Positions 1 to 8,796 of a stretch of 64,000 nt of DNA are shown in pieces. Below the pieces are notes generated by a model. The model ran no database searches, was not told where the DNA came from, and worked only from the letters and a program-made list of their open reading frames with translations. This DNA comes from Aureimonas populi (lineage in GTDB: Bacteria > Pseudomonadota > Alphaproteobacteria > Rhizobiales > Rhizobiaceae): positions 186,001 to 250,000 of the forward strand of contig NZ_CP072611.1 of NCBI RefSeq assembly GCF_017815515.1, given 5' to 3'. Made by a program: the position numbers and the translations under genes. Positions within the stretch are counted from its first letter, which is position 1; every line of letters begins with the position of its first letter.

Positions 1-288
1 GTTGCGGTGCCCTTCATCATCATAGACGAACCAGTTGCCGGCGCTCAGCCTCTCCGGGGAGCGATGCACGCCGCGCATGTCGATGCCCGCGGCCTCCAGC
101 CGCTCGAGGACCTCGGCCGGATAGGTGGCGACCGCGCGGCTCACGAGACCGACGCGCTCGCACCACATCAGAGCCCCGACCGCCGAGTAGGCGCCGTTGC
201 CTCCCGGCTGCGACAGGGCGTACGCGCCGCTCGCCGAGATCACATGATCGATCGTCAGCCCGCCTACGGTGACGAGGTCGGGAGCCAT
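1..288 (-). CDS. PfkB-family sugar kinase, N-terminal part (runs off the window)
   Basis: Reading leftward from the ATG at 288, 96 codons stay open to the window edge, so only the N-terminal third is present. The start MAPDLVTVGGLTIDHV and the PGGNGAYSAVGALMW stretch (about residues 32-46) match the ribokinase/PfkB substrate-binding start, where a GGN motif contacts the sugar. The ATP-binding C-terminal half lies outside. It begins 10 bases after the stop of the SIS-domain gene on the same strand, so both are probably one operon. Inferred role: ATP-dependent phosphorylation of a sugar or sugar conjugate that the SIS enzyme then isomerises or deglycates, as in FrlD/FrlB. The substrate cannot be read from this fragment. 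Confidence 0.75.
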   Translation of the reverse strand, partial: MAPDLVTVGGLTIDHVISASGAYALSQPGGNGAYSAVGALMWCERVGLVSRAVATYPAEVLERLEAAGIDMRGVHRSPERLSAGNWFVYDDEGHRN

Positions 289-298
289 GGCCCGGCCC

Positions 299-1417
299 TC
301 AGCCGCCTAGATTGGGCGCGCCGAGGCCCAGCGCATCGCGCGCCACCGTCACGTGGTAGCCGAAAAGATGCAGCGGGACGCTGTAGAGGATCGCGGCGAG
401 ATCGTCGCGCACCGGCGGCAGGTGCCAAGCCGTATCCGCAATCTCGGCGATTTCGGTCTCGCCTTCCGGCACCAGGGCGATGCAACGCCCCTGGGCTCCT
501 CGGCTGGAGATCGCCGTTTCCACCGCGCGCGCGTGGCTGGCCTTGTCAGGGACGACAAGGAAGATGCAGTCGCCGGCCTTTTGCGTGCGATAATGGTGGT
601 ACTCTTCGAGAGGAAAGGCGACGGCGTGGATGGGCGCGAGTTCCTTGAGCTTGGCGGCGCCGAAGGCGGCGGCCGCGTAGTGCGGACCGGCACCCGCCAG
701 CATCAGGAAATCGGCGCGCGCCAGTTCGGCACCGAGCGCCTTGGCCTTCCCGTAGAAGGACCGGGCAACGGCATCGACCTGTTCCGGCAAGCGATCCAGC
801 GCCTCCTCCAGCGCGTCGATCTCTACGCCGCCGTCTTTCGCCTTCGCCACAGCCACCGCGATGGCGATCTTCAGCGCCATGGCCGCCGTGCTGGACTGGG
901 TCGGCCATCCGCCGCGCGTCGCCTTGATCAGGAGAGCGCCGGGAAACTCCACCATGAGCGGAGAGCCGGCCGTGTTCGACATGCCGATCGTGTAGGCGCC
1001 CTTCTCGGCCGACTTCTTCAGGCCCTCCATCACGGGCACCGTGCGCCCGCTGGAGCTCAGGCCGATCACGACGCAGTGCTCGTCGATCGCGCCAGTGCCG
1101 TAGTGCTGGAAGTCGAAGGCCTCGTAGGGCTCGCAGGGCACCTTGAGCACGCGCTCGAGAGCGGTGCGCACGCCGAAGCCGGAAATCCAGGAATCGCCGC
1201 ATCCGACCATCACGACACGCCGGATGTCGCGACCGGCGAGGTCCGCGCCGATACGCGCGAGGGGCTCCGCGTTGCCGGCAAGAGTCTCCCGGATCGCCGC
1301 GCCCTGCGCCATCATTTCCTGATTGGTCAGTTCCACCCGACGGAAGCGTTCGGGGTCGCCGGGCGCGTCGGACGAAGTCTCCCGTCGGATCTCATGCAGC
1401 CTGGCTTCCAAATCCAT
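299..1417 (-). CDS. SIS-domain sugar isomerase/deglycase (GlmS-isomerase/FrlB-like)
   Basis: This 372-residue cytoplasmic protein has two SIS domains. The first has VVMVGCGDSW (about 68-77) and the serine loop GLSSSGRT (about 118-125), which binds sugar phosphate. The second starts near FLMLAGAGPHYAAA (about 238-251) and includes the EEYHHY stretch, resembling the catalytic Glu/His region of GlmS-type isomerases. There is no glutaminase domain, so it is not GlmS; the length fits FrlB-type fructosamine-6-phosphate deglycases and AgaS-like enzymes. It is followed by a PfkB kinase and divergent from a DeoR regulator, a common arrangement for Amadori-compound or amino-sugar catabolism. Family is clear; the exact substrate is inferred. 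Confidence 0.8.
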   Translation of the reverse strand: MDLEARLHEIRRETSSDAPGDPERFRRVELTNQEMMAQGAAIRETLAGNAEPLARIGADLAGRDIRRVVMVGCGDSWISGFGVRTALERVLKVPCEPYEAFDFQHYGTGAIDEHCVVIGLSSSGRTVPVMEGLKKSAEKGAYTIGMSNTAGSPLMVEFPGALLIKATRGGWPTQSSTAAMALKIAIAVAVAKAKDGGVEIDALEEALDRLPEQVDAVARSFYGKAKALGAELARADFLMLAGAGPHYAAAAFGAAKLKELAPIHAVAFPLEEYHHYRTQKAGDCIFLVVPDKASHARAVETAISSRGAQGRCIALVPEGETEIAEIADTAWHLPPVRDDLAAILYSVPLHLFGYHVTVARDALGLGAPNLGG

Positions 1418-1482
1418 GTACGAAACTCCTATGAAACGAGGCCTGCGCGCCGCTGGCCCAGGGCCATGGCCGGAAGCATCTG

Positions 1483-1493
1483 TTTTCGATATT
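1483..1493. promoter_or_regulatory. Candidate DeoR operator, copy 1 (TTTTCGATATT)
   Basis: This AT-rich 11-mer lies in the 109-base divergent gap between the SIS gene and the DeoR gene. A near copy, TTTTCGAAAAT, lies ahead of the ABC operon at 2361-2371 (9 of 11 match). An adjacent short inverted repeat, TTCAT-N4-ATGAA, occupies 1495-1508. That DeoR binds here is inference. Confidence 0.4.
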
Positions 1494-1526
1494 CTTCATT
1501 TATATGAAAAACGCAAGAGACGACGA

Positions 1527-2318
1527 ATGAGCGAAGCGAAATCCGCCCTTGCACCGCGTCACCGGAGCATCCTTCGTATCCTGGAAGCCGACGGCGAGGC
1601 GGCCGTGGCGCGACTGGCCGGGGAACTCGGCGTCTCGGAGGTCACGATCCGCTCGGACCTTTCGGATCTGGAGGCGCGCAGACTGCTGCGACGCGTCCGC
1701 GGCGGCGCGAGAATCGCACGCCCTGCGCGCTTCGAACCCCCGCAGGAGGTGTCGATCGAGACCTTCGCGAACGAGAAGGAGCGGATCGGCCTTGCGGCGG
1801 CGGCGATGATCAAGTCCGGCGATACCATCATCCTCGACAGCGGCACCACGACACTCGCCCTCGCACGCGCTCTGCCGAAGACGTTGCATGACGTTGTCGC
1901 CGTCACGAACAGCATCGACATCGCCATCGCGCTCGACCCCCACTCCGGCGTTGACGTCTTCGTGACGGGAGGACGGATGCGCACCAGTTCACGCAATTCC
2001 ACACGCACGATGGTGGCGCCGATGGGCACGCTGCTTCTTGAAAAGATCAGCGCCGACATCGCCTTCCTCTGCTGCGCCGGGATCGACGCGCGACGCGGCT
2101 TCACCAACGCCAATATCGAGGAAACCGAGATGAAGCAGGCGATGATGGCCGCCGCCCGCCGGACGGTCATGCTCGCCGACGGCAGCAAGCTTGGCCATAT
2201 CGGAGTGGTTCGGATCGCGCGTCTGGCGGAAGTGTCTGCCCTCATCACCGATGCAAGCGTCAGTGGCGCACCCCTGGAGGCGCTTCAGGAGGCCGGGCTC
2301 GATGTCGTGATCGCATAA
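1527..2318 (+). CDS. DeoR/GlpR-family transcriptional regulator
   Basis: The protein has 263 residues. An N-terminal DeoR winged helix-turn-helix occupies about residues 10-62 (RHRSILRILEADGEAAV and SEVTIRSDLSDLE). The DeoRC sugar-phosphate sensor domain follows, with DSGTTTLALARAL (about 109-121) and the VTNSIDIA and GIDARRGFTNAN motifs. The ATG at 1527 is chosen because the family starts 5-15 residues before the helix-turn-helix; an upstream extension to 1323 would run through the divergent promoter. Such regulators usually repress and are released by a phosphorylated sugar, which fits control of the divergent kinase/isomerase pair. A shared motif also ahead of 2468 suggests control of the ABC operon too. 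Confidence 0.85.
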   Translation: MSEAKSALAPRHRSILRILEADGEAAVARLAGELGVSEVTIRSDLSDLEARRLLRRVRGGARIARPARFEPPQEVSIETFANEKERIGLAAAAMIKSGDTIILDSGTTTLALARALPKTLHDVVAVTNSIDIAIALDPHSGVDVFVTGGRMRTSSRNSTRTMVAPMGTLLLEKISADIAFLCCAGIDARRGFTNANIEETEMKQAMMAAARRTVMLADGSKLGHIGVVRIARLAEVSALITDASVSGAPLEALQEAGLDVVIA

Positions 2319-2360
2319 ATTTCGGGCATGCAAAAAAATCACCTTACCGTCTTGCGTATA

Positions 2361-2371
2361 TTTTCGAAAAT
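2361..2371. promoter_or_regulatory. Candidate DeoR operator, copy 2 (palindrome ATTTTCGAAAAT)
   Basis: A perfect 12-base palindrome, ATTTTCGAAAAT at 2360-2371, sits in the AT-rich 149-base gap between the DeoR gene and the binding-protein gene at 2468. It resembles the motif at 1483-1493. It is a plausible operator for the importer operon. Confidence 0.4.
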
Positions 2372-2467
2372 GCAGATTGTGAAAGTCAAGGGATTTCCCT
2401 GACGCGGCGCCGTGCGCTGCGCGCATGCCGGCAGTCGACCCGTTTCGAAGAAAGGCAGGACCAGCAC

Positions 2468-3505
2468 ATGGACATCACACGCAGAACCGTTCTCGGCGGA
2501 ATGGCCGCTACAGGGGCGCTTTCCATGCCCTTCGTCGCCAGGGCGCAGGCGCGCGAGCTCGTCATGATCGGCTACGGAACGGTTCAGGACCAGCCGCTCA
2601 TCCGCGCCGGAGAGGAGCTGGCGCGGCGCCATCCGGGCGTTTCCCTGCGCGTCATCGGCGGCCTCTCCTCCGAGGCGCTGGCGCAGATCAAGGCGACACA
2701 GGGCAATTCGCCCTATCATCTGGCCGTGATGGGCTCGCCCGCGATCCTCAACGCTCTCGATGAGGACGTTCTGGAGCCTCTCGATCTTGATCTCATTCCC
2801 AACGCGGCGAACATCATTCCCGCCTTTCTTCCCTTCGGTTACGACGTCGGGGTGCCGGTCAGCTATGACGGCATCGGCATCGCCTACAACACCGAGACGG
2901 TGGAAACGCCCCCGCAGACCTGGGCCGACCTGTGGAAGCCCGAATATGCCGGGCGCATCGGAATGCCTCGTCCCAGCTCCAATCTGGGACTGGCGGCCGT
3001 GGCGGTCGCAGCGCAGATTCACGGCGGCTCGCAGGACGCCATGCAGGTCGGCCTCGAGAAATGGCACGAACTCGATCCGCTGGTGGGCCGCAGCCCTCCC
3101 CTCCTGCAGCAGATGCTGGAGCGGGGCGAGATCGACCTGTGCGTGCTCTGGCACCAGAACACGGCGATTGCCGCCAGCACCGGGCTTCCCTTCGCCTACG
3201 CCAAGGCCCGCGAGCCGGGGCCTCTGATGCTGCCCACCAACATCGTGCAGTTCGTCAACAACGGGCACAGCGAGCTCGTCCACGAGTTTGCGGACATCCT
3301 CCTGACTCCGGAGAGCCAGGCGTTCTCGGCCGCGGCGCCCTTCTTCTTCGGACCCGTGGTCGAGGGCGTGGAATCGCCGCCCGAAGCCGCTCCCTTTGTG
3401 CCCGACGCTCAGGAGCTGGGGCAACTCCAGTCGCTCGATTGGCCGACCCTCGCGCCCTTGCGAGCGCGAATGGTCGAGGATTTCGATCGCATGTTCGGCA
3501 TGTAA
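2468..3505 (+). CDS. ABC transporter periplasmic binding protein (polyamine/opine type)
   Basis: This 345-residue family-1 extracellular binding protein resembles PotD/SfuA-type proteins. The N-terminus MDITRRTVLGGMAATGAL has a twin-arginine signal (TRRTVLGG) with a likely cleavage after FVARAQA near residue 28. Characteristic segments are SYDGIGIAYNTE (about 134-145), ETPPQTWADLWKPEYAGRIG (about 147-166) and a late PTNIVQFVNNGHS. It heads a run of overlapping genes (ATPase, two permeases, deacetylase-like enzyme), so it supplies substrate specificity to that importer. The ligand is unknown. The enzymes encoded downstream suggest a small nitrogenous, perhaps cyclic amide compound rather than spermidine. 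Confidence 0.85.
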   Translation: MDITRRTVLGGMAATGALSMPFVARAQARELVMIGYGTVQDQPLIRAGEELARRHPGVSLRVIGGLSSEALAQIKATQGNSPYHLAVMGSPAILNALDEDVLEPLDLDLIPNAANIIPAFLPFGYDVGVPVSYDGIGIAYNTETVETPPQTWADLWKPEYAGRIGMPRPSSNLGLAAVAVAAQIHGGSQDAMQVGLEKWHELDPLVGRSPPLLQQMLERGEIDLCVLWHQNTAIAASTGLPFAYAKAREPGPLMLPTNIVQFVNNGHSELVHEFADILLTPESQAFSAAAPFFFGPVVEGVESPPEAAPFVPDAQELGQLQSLDWPTLAPLRARMVEDFDRMFGM

Positions 3506-3510
3506 GGCTG

Positions 3511-4587
3511 ATGGCTTTCGGCAAAGACGGCGGCCGGGTAGGGCGCGCGGTTCTGGAGATCGAGAACGTCTCCAAGATCTTCGGCGCCCTGACGGTCCTG
3601 GACAGATGCTCCCTCTCGGTATCGGAGGGGGAGATCCTGACGCTTCTGGGGCCATCAGGATGCGGAAAGACCACGCTCCTGCGGTGCATCGCCGGCTTCG
3701 CCGCCCCGGACAAGGGCCGCATCCTGATCGACGAGCGCGACACCGTTCCCATGCCGGTCAACCGGCGGCCCGTGGGCGTGGTGTTCCAGAGCTATGCCCT
3801 GTTCCCCCACCTGACCGTGGCCGGCAATGTCGGATACGGCCTTCGCATGCGCGGGACGGACAGGGCCGGGATTGACCGCCGTGTGGCGGCGGCATTGCAG
3901 ATCGTCTCGCTCGACAGCCTTGCCGGCCGCTATCCGGCGCATCTGTCCGGCGGGCAGCAGCAGCGCGTGGCCGTGGCGCGGGTTCTCGTCCTCGAACCGC
4001 GCATCCTGCTTCTGGACGAGCCGTTCAGTGCGCTGGACGCCAAGCTTCGCACCTCCATGCAGATGGAATTGCGCGAACTCATCAAGCGCCTCGGCATGAC
4101 CGCGATCTTCGTGACCCACGATCAGGAGGAGGCGCTGACGCTGAGCGACCGGATCGCGGTGATGCGCCGGGGCCGGATCGAACAGGTCGACACCCCGCAG
4201 GAGGTCTACGACCATCCCGCCAACGAATATGTCGCCGACTTCGTCGGGGCCTCGAACATCCTTGACCTCGAAGCGCGCGACGGCCGCGTCGTGCTGCCGG
4301 ACGGCCAGTGCGTGCCGAGCAAGCGGGAGGGAGCCGTGCGCGTCATGGTGCGCCCTCACAATATCGCACTGGGCGCGACCCCGGAGGCCGGCGGATGGCA
4401 GGGCACCATCCGCCACAGCCGGCATGTCGGGTCGGTCACGGAATATGCGGTCGCCAGTTTCGGCGGCGGCGAGTTGCGGGTCGTATCCATGCGCATCGGA
4501 GCGGCCGCAGGGCTGAGCGAGGGCAGCGCGGTGAGCCTGCGCGTCATCGACCCCGCCTTTTGTCCCATCTACGGAGCCGGAGAATGA
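3511..4587 (+). CDS. ABC transporter ATPase (PotA-type)
   Basis: The 358-residue ATP-binding subunit of the importer has Walker A GPSGCGKTT (47-55), a Q-loop in VVFQSYALFPHL, signature LSGGQQQR (about 145-152), Walker B ILLLDEPFSALD and the H-loop in FVTHDQEEAL. The C-terminal 120 residues form a TOBE/OB domain (VRPHNIALG), as in PotA, MalK and FbpC. The ATG at 3511 lies 5 bases after the binding-protein stop. The stop overlaps the next start (ATGA at 4584-4587), so translation is coupled. It energises import through the two permeases that follow. Confidence 0.92.
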   Translation: MAFGKDGGRVGRAVLEIENVSKIFGALTVLDRCSLSVSEGEILTLLGPSGCGKTTLLRCIAGFAAPDKGRILIDERDTVPMPVNRRPVGVVFQSYALFPHLTVAGNVGYGLRMRGTDRAGIDRRVAAALQIVSLDSLAGRYPAHLSGGQQQRVAVARVLVLEPRILLLDEPFSALDAKLRTSMQMELRELIKRLGMTAIFVTHDQEEALTLSDRIAVMRRGRIEQVDTPQEVYDHPANEYVADFVGASNILDLEARDGRVVLPDGQCVPSKREGAVRVMVRPHNIALGATPEAGGWQGTIRHSRHVGSVTEYAVASFGGGELRVVSMRIGAAAGLSEGSAVSLRVIDPAFCPIYGAGE

Positions 4588-5519
4588 ACGTCTCGGCCTC
4601 GTCCTTCCCTCTGCCCACGCCGCGAAGCCGATGGGGCTCGATTCTCGACAAGCTCCTCTCGGGCCAGGGGCTCTGGCCGGCGGTGCCCGCCATCGTCGTC
4701 CTGATCGTCGTGGCGGTGATCCCGTTCTTCCTGCTCCTTTCCCTGGGCTTCGCCGACTTCCGCGTCGCGCAGGGGCGGATCGTGGAGCGCAGCTTCTCCC
4801 TCGGCTTCGTGACCTCGGCCCTTGCGGACCCGCTGTACCACGTCACGTTCCAGCGCTCGCTGACGCTCGCTTTGTCGACCATGACGCTCTGCGTGGTCCT
4901 CGGCTACCCCGTGGCCTATCTCTATCTCACCGGCGGCCCACGCATCCGCAAGCTGATCCTCTTCCTCACCATCGTCCCGCTTTTGACGAGCGGCATCGTG
5001 CGGACCTATGCCTGGATGGTCATCCTCGGCGCGCGCGGTATCGTCAACACGGCCCTCCTGTCGCTCGGCGTCATCGACCGCCCCTTGCGGATCATGAACA
5101 CTCATTGGGCGGTGCTGATCGGCATGGTGCAGATCCATCTGCCGGTGATGATCCTGCCGCTGATCGCCGTGATGAGCCGCTACGACCGGTATCTCGACGA
5201 GGCCTCCGAGAATCTCGGCGCGAGCAAGCTGGCCACCCTGTGGCACGTGATCCTGCCACTGAGCGTTCCCGCCATCGGCGCCGGCGCGGGCCTCGTCTTC
5301 GTTTTGAGCTACACGACCTTCGTGGTGCCGCAGCTCCTGGGAGGCGGCAACTACCTCAATGCGGCGACGATGATCTACGAGCAGGTCGTCTATTCGCTGG
5401 AGTGGAACAGGGCAGCGGTTTCCGCGCTGCTTCTCATGCTGTCGTGCCTCGTGGTGTTGAGCACGATCGCCATCCTCACCAACCTGTTCTGCCGCTGGAC
5501 GAGGGAGGCGCAGCGATGA
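4584..5519 (+). CDS. ABC transporter permease (PotB-type)
   Basis: The protein has 311 residues and about six membrane helices. The first is near residues 36-56 (GLWPAVPAIVVLIVVAVIPF). The BPD_transp_1 coupling motif EASENLGASKLATLWHVILP lies at about 212-231 and contacts the ATPase. PotB-like membrane segments PVAYLYLTGG and LTSGIVRTYAWMVILG are present. It overlaps both the ATPase stop (ATGA) and the following permease start, so the four transporter genes are one transcription unit. Inner-membrane half-channel of the 2468-6331 importer. Confidence 0.9.
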   Translation: MNVSASSFPLPTPRSRWGSILDKLLSGQGLWPAVPAIVVLIVVAVIPFFLLLSLGFADFRVAQGRIVERSFSLGFVTSALADPLYHVTFQRSLTLALSTMTLCVVLGYPVAYLYLTGGPRIRKLILFLTIVPLLTSGIVRTYAWMVILGARGIVNTALLSLGVIDRPLRIMNTHWAVLIGMVQIHLPVMILPLIAVMSRYDRYLDEASENLGASKLATLWHVILPLSVPAIGAGAGLVFVLSYTTFVVPQLLGGGNYLNAATMIYEQVVYSLEWNRAAVSALLLMLSCLVVLSTIAILTNLFCRWTREAQR

Positions 5520-6331
5520 GACGGTTCGCGAACAACGCCGGCGCGGACCTGCTCGGGCGCGGGATCATCTACGCCCTCGCCGTCTTCTCGCTTCTGATCC
5601 TTTTGCTGCCGGCCGTGATCGTGGTGATGATCTCGTTCGACACGCGCAGCTTCGTGAGCTTTCCGCCGCAGGGCTTCACGCTGGACTGGTATCGGCAGGT
5701 CTTCCAGCAGGATGCGCTGGTCGACGGGATGGTGGTCAGCCTTCGGGTCGGCCTCACGGTGACGGGGCTCTGCATTCTTCTCGGCGTTCCGACCGCTCTC
5801 GTTTGCGCGCGCGGGCAATTCCGGGGCGTGGGCGCCCTCTCCCTCTTCATTCTTGTGCCGCATATGGTGCCGGGCATCGTCCTCGGCGTCGCGGTGCTGT
5901 TTGCGGGAGCGGATATGGGCATCGGCCCCTCCGTGTGGCTGCAATCCATCGCCATCACCGCGTTCGTCATGGCCGTCATGGTTCGCACCGTGACGAGCCG
6001 CCTCCAGAGGCTCGATCCCAAGCTGGAGGAAGCGGCCGCCAATCTGGGGGCGACGCCCTGGCAGGCGCTGCGCACGGTCACCTTTCCGCTGCTCCTGCCG
6101 GCCGTCCTCGCCGGCTCGGTCTTCACCTTCGTGGAAGGCTTCGACAACGTCTCGGTCGCGATCTTCACCCACGGCTTTCGCGATCGCCCTCTTCCGGTCG
6201 AACTGATCGCGCTGGTATCGACCACGAACACGCCGCTCGTGGCGGCCGTATCCGGTGTGCAGATCCTGCTCGCGCTTCTGGCGCTGCTCGCGATCTCCCG
6301 CACCATCGGGCTCGACCGGGTCAATGGCTGA
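5516..6331 (+). CDS. ABC transporter permease (PotC-type)
   Basis: The 271-residue inner-membrane subunit has six predicted helices, the first at about residues 16-38 (IIYALAVFSLLILLLPAVIV). The periplasmic SFPPQGFTLDWYRQVF segment is typical of PotC/YdcV-type permeases, and the coupling motif LEEAAANLGATPWQALRTV lies at about 173-191. The start overlaps the preceding stop (ATGA). Its own stop lies 8 bases inside the downstream deacetylase-like gene, tying that enzyme to the importer at the translational level. Confidence 0.9.
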   Translation: MRRFANNAGADLLGRGIIYALAVFSLLILLLPAVIVVMISFDTRSFVSFPPQGFTLDWYRQVFQQDALVDGMVVSLRVGLTVTGLCILLGVPTALVCARGQFRGVGALSLFILVPHMVPGIVLGVAVLFAGADMGIGPSVWLQSIAITAFVMAVMVRTVTSRLQRLDPKLEEAAANLGATPWQALRTVTFPLLLPAVLAGSVFTFVEGFDNVSVAIFTHGFRDRPLPVELIALVSTTNTPLVAAVSGVQILLALLALLAISRTIGLDRVNG

Positions 6332-7217
6332 GCGCGACCTTCTCGGCTACGGCGGCGAATGGCCGGAGATCGTCTGGCCCAACGGCGCGCGCCTTGCCGT
6401 CTCCCTCGTGGTGAACTTCGAGGAGGGTGCCGAGGAGCAGGCGGGCGATGGCGACGCGCACTCCGAGCGCATCGGCGAGGTGATCTCGGTGGTGGATCCG
6501 GGACGCCGCGATCGCGGACAGGAGCAGATCTTCGCCTATGGGCTGCGCGCCGGCCTGTGGCGCACGGCCGACGCGCTCGAGCGCGCCGCCCTGCCCGCCA
6601 CGATCTTCTTCTGCGGCCGGGCGGCGGAGCGCTCGCCGCGACTTGCCCGCATGCTGGTGGAACGCGGGCACGAGGCGGCCTGCCACGGCTGGCGCTGGCG
6701 CCCCCATGCTGACTACGACGACGGGGCACGGGAGGCCGCCGATCTCGACCGCGCGAGCGCGGCCATCGAGGCGGCGACCGGAGAAAGGCCGCTCGGCTTT
6801 TTCTGCCGGGGCGCCGAAAGCGCCTGGACGCGGCGCCTTCTCGCCGAGCGCGGCTATCTCTACACTGCCAACGGATTCGACGACGACCTTCCCTATCGCG
6901 ATGCCGGGACCGGACTGCTCGTGATTCCCTACGCGCTCGACACCAACGACATGAAGTTCTTCCATCCGAACGGCTTCGTACGCGCGGTCGAGATGGTGGA
7001 CTATGTGCGCGATGCGCTGGACGTGCTCGAAGCGGAAGCGGCCCGAGGCCATGCGCGCCTTCTCAACATCGGCTTTCATCTGCGCATCATCGGCCGGCCA
7101 GGGCGCTTCAAGGCGTTTCAGGCCATTCTCGACGAGCTGACGCGCCGACGCGACCGGCTGTGGATCGCCCGACGCATCGACATCGCCCGCGCTTTCGCAA
7201 GGGCTGTGCCGTGCTAG
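6324..7217 (+). CDS. PuuE-like polysaccharide-deacetylase-fold protein (allantoinase type)
   Basis: The protein has 297 residues. Instead of the metal-binding TFDDG motif of true polysaccharide deacetylases it has VNFEEGAE (about 31-38), and the second motif is CHGWRW (about 119-124). These are hallmarks of the cofactor-independent allantoinase PuuE subfamily, which hydrolyses a cyclic ureide without metal. RLLAERGYLYTANGFDDDLPY and LNIGFHLRIIGRPGR are further conserved blocks. It overlaps the permease gene by 8 bases, so it probably acts on the imported compound. A second PuuE-like paralogue lies at 14306. Allantoin itself is not proven; a related lactam or ureide is as likely. Confidence 0.8.
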   Translation: MAERDLLGYGGEWPEIVWPNGARLAVSLVVNFEEGAEEQAGDGDAHSERIGEVISVVDPGRRDRGQEQIFAYGLRAGLWRTADALERAALPATIFFCGRAAERSPRLARMLVERGHEAACHGWRWRPHADYDDGAREAADLDRASAAIEAATGERPLGFFCRGAESAWTRRLLAERGYLYTANGFDDDLPYRDAGTGLLVIPYALDTNDMKFFHPNGFVRAVEMVDYVRDALDVLEAEAARGHARLLNIGFHLRIIGRPGRFKAFQAILDELTRRRDRLWIARRIDIARAFARAVPC

Positions 7218-7248
7218 GGCCGATGGCGCACACCTGCCGGACAGTTCC

Positions 7249-8784
7249 ATGAACACTGTTCTCGTCGAGGCCGATCACATCCTTCTCGGTTTTGCCGCCG
7301 ACGGCGAGCCCGATATTCGCCCGGACGCCGCGCTGCTCGTCGAGGACGGCACGGTGCGCGAGGTCGGCGAGCGACGCGCGATGCTACGGGAGCACCGGGA
7401 GATTCCGCACCTCGGCGGCCGGGGCAAGGTCGTCATTCCAGGCCTCGTCAACGCGCATCACCATGTCGGGCTCACACCCTTTCAGCTCGGCTCTGCCGAT
7501 CACCCGCTGGAATTATGGTTCGCCAGCCGCCTCGCCCTGCGCGACGTCCCTCCGCGCCTCGACACGCTCTACTCGGCGTTCGAGATGGTGGCCTCGGGCG
7601 TCACCACCGTGCAGCATCTTCACTCCCGCGCACCGGGCGACGGCGATGCCGTGCTGCGAACGGCGGGCGCGGTGCTCGACGCCTATCGCGAGATCGGCAT
7701 GCGCGCCTCCTACTCCTTCGCGCTCCGCGACCAGAACCGGCTGGTCTACGAGGCCGACGAGGCGTTTCTCCAGCGGCTCCCGGCCGGGCTTCGCCCGGCG
7801 ATGGCAGCCTATTTCGCCCGTTTCGCCCTGCCGCTGGGTGAGCAGGTGGCGGTCTTCCACGAACTTTACCGACGCACGAGGGACGAGGAGCGTATCGCGG
7901 TGCAGATCGCGCCCTCGAACCTTCACTGGCTTTCCGACGCCGCTCTCGCCAGTGCCGCCCAGATGGCCGACGAGACGGGCGCGCCGATGCACATGCACCT
8001 TCTGGAGACGCCCTACCAGCGCGCTTACGCGGAAAAGCGCACCGGCGGCTCGGCCTTGGAATACATCCACAGCCTCGGCCTTGCAGGACCGGGGCTCACC
8101 ATCGGCCACGGCGTCTGGATGAGCGAGGCCGATATCGAGCTCTGCGCACATACCGGCACCCGCATCTGCCACAACTGCTCGTCCAACTTCCGGCTGAAGA
8201 GCGGCATCGCCCCGGTCAACCGCTTCATGGCCGAGGGCATTCCCGTCGCGCTCGGCATCGACGAGGCGGGCATCAACGACGATCGCGACATGCTCCAGGA
8301 AATGCGCCTGGCGCTGCATGTTCATCGCGAGCCGGGGATCGAAAGTCCTGCCCCGACGCCGGCGCAGATCCTGCAAATGGCCACCGAGCATGGAGCGGGC
8401 ACGACGCCGTTCGGCCGGCGGATCGGGCATCTGTCCCCCGGCGCGGCGGCTGACCTCGTGCTTCTCGACTGGGAGCGCGTGACCTACCCCTATCAGAATC
8501 CCGACATCGCCCTCGCGGACATTCTCGTCCACCGCGCCCGACGCGAATGCGTCGAGACGGTGATGGTGGCGGGCGAGGTGATCTACCGCGACGGCCTCTT
8601 TACGCGCGTGGACCGCGGCGCGACGCTGGAGGAGATCGCGCGGACGATGGGACGACCCGACACGGCCGAGGAGGAGGAACGACGCAGCCTCGCACGGGCC
8701 GTCCTTCCGCACGTGCGGACCTTCTACGAGGGATATCTCGACGCGCCCTTCCCGCCCCCGCACACCCGCCCCAACGCGCGCTGA
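7249..8784 (+). CDS. Amidohydrolase/cytosine-deaminase-like metal-dependent hydrolase
   Basis: The protein has 511 residues and belongs to the amidohydrolase superfamily of the AtzB/TrzN/SsnA/8-oxoguanine deaminase kind. The HxH metal site is in PGLVNAHHHVG (about 64-74). Further ligands are MHMHLLET (about 247-254), GHGVWM (about 286-291) and the Asp in GIDEAGINDDRD (about 342-353). The C-terminal GRRIGHLSPGAAADLVLLDW segment returns to the small beta domain. It starts 31 bases after the PuuE-like gene on the same strand and is last in that operon. It likely removes an amino group or opens an amide on a nitrogen heterocycle, using Zn or Fe; the precise substrate is unknown. Confidence 0.82.
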   Translation: MNTVLVEADHILLGFAADGEPDIRPDAALLVEDGTVREVGERRAMLREHREIPHLGGRGKVVIPGLVNAHHHVGLTPFQLGSADHPLELWFASRLALRDVPPRLDTLYSAFEMVASGVTTVQHLHSRAPGDGDAVLRTAGAVLDAYREIGMRASYSFALRDQNRLVYEADEAFLQRLPAGLRPAMAAYFARFALPLGEQVAVFHELYRRTRDEERIAVQIAPSNLHWLSDAALASAAQMADETGAPMHMHLLETPYQRAYAEKRTGGSALEYIHSLGLAGPGLTIGHGVWMSEADIELCAHTGTRICHNCSSNFRLKSGIAPVNRFMAEGIPVALGIDEAGINDDRDMLQEMRLALHVHREPGIESPAPTPAQILQMATEHGAGTTPFGRRIGHLSPGAAADLVLLDWERVTYPYQNPDIALADILVHRARRECVETVMVAGEVIYRDGLFTRVDRGATLEEIARTMGRPDTAEEEERRSLARAVLPHVRTFYEGYLDAPFPPPHTRPNAR

Positions 8785-8796
8785 AGGGCGTCGGCG

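Noticed and set aside
1323..1526. N-terminal extension of the DeoR regulator
   Set aside because: The extension would cross the divergent promoter and has no family similarity; the ATG at 1527 places the helix-turn-helix correctly.
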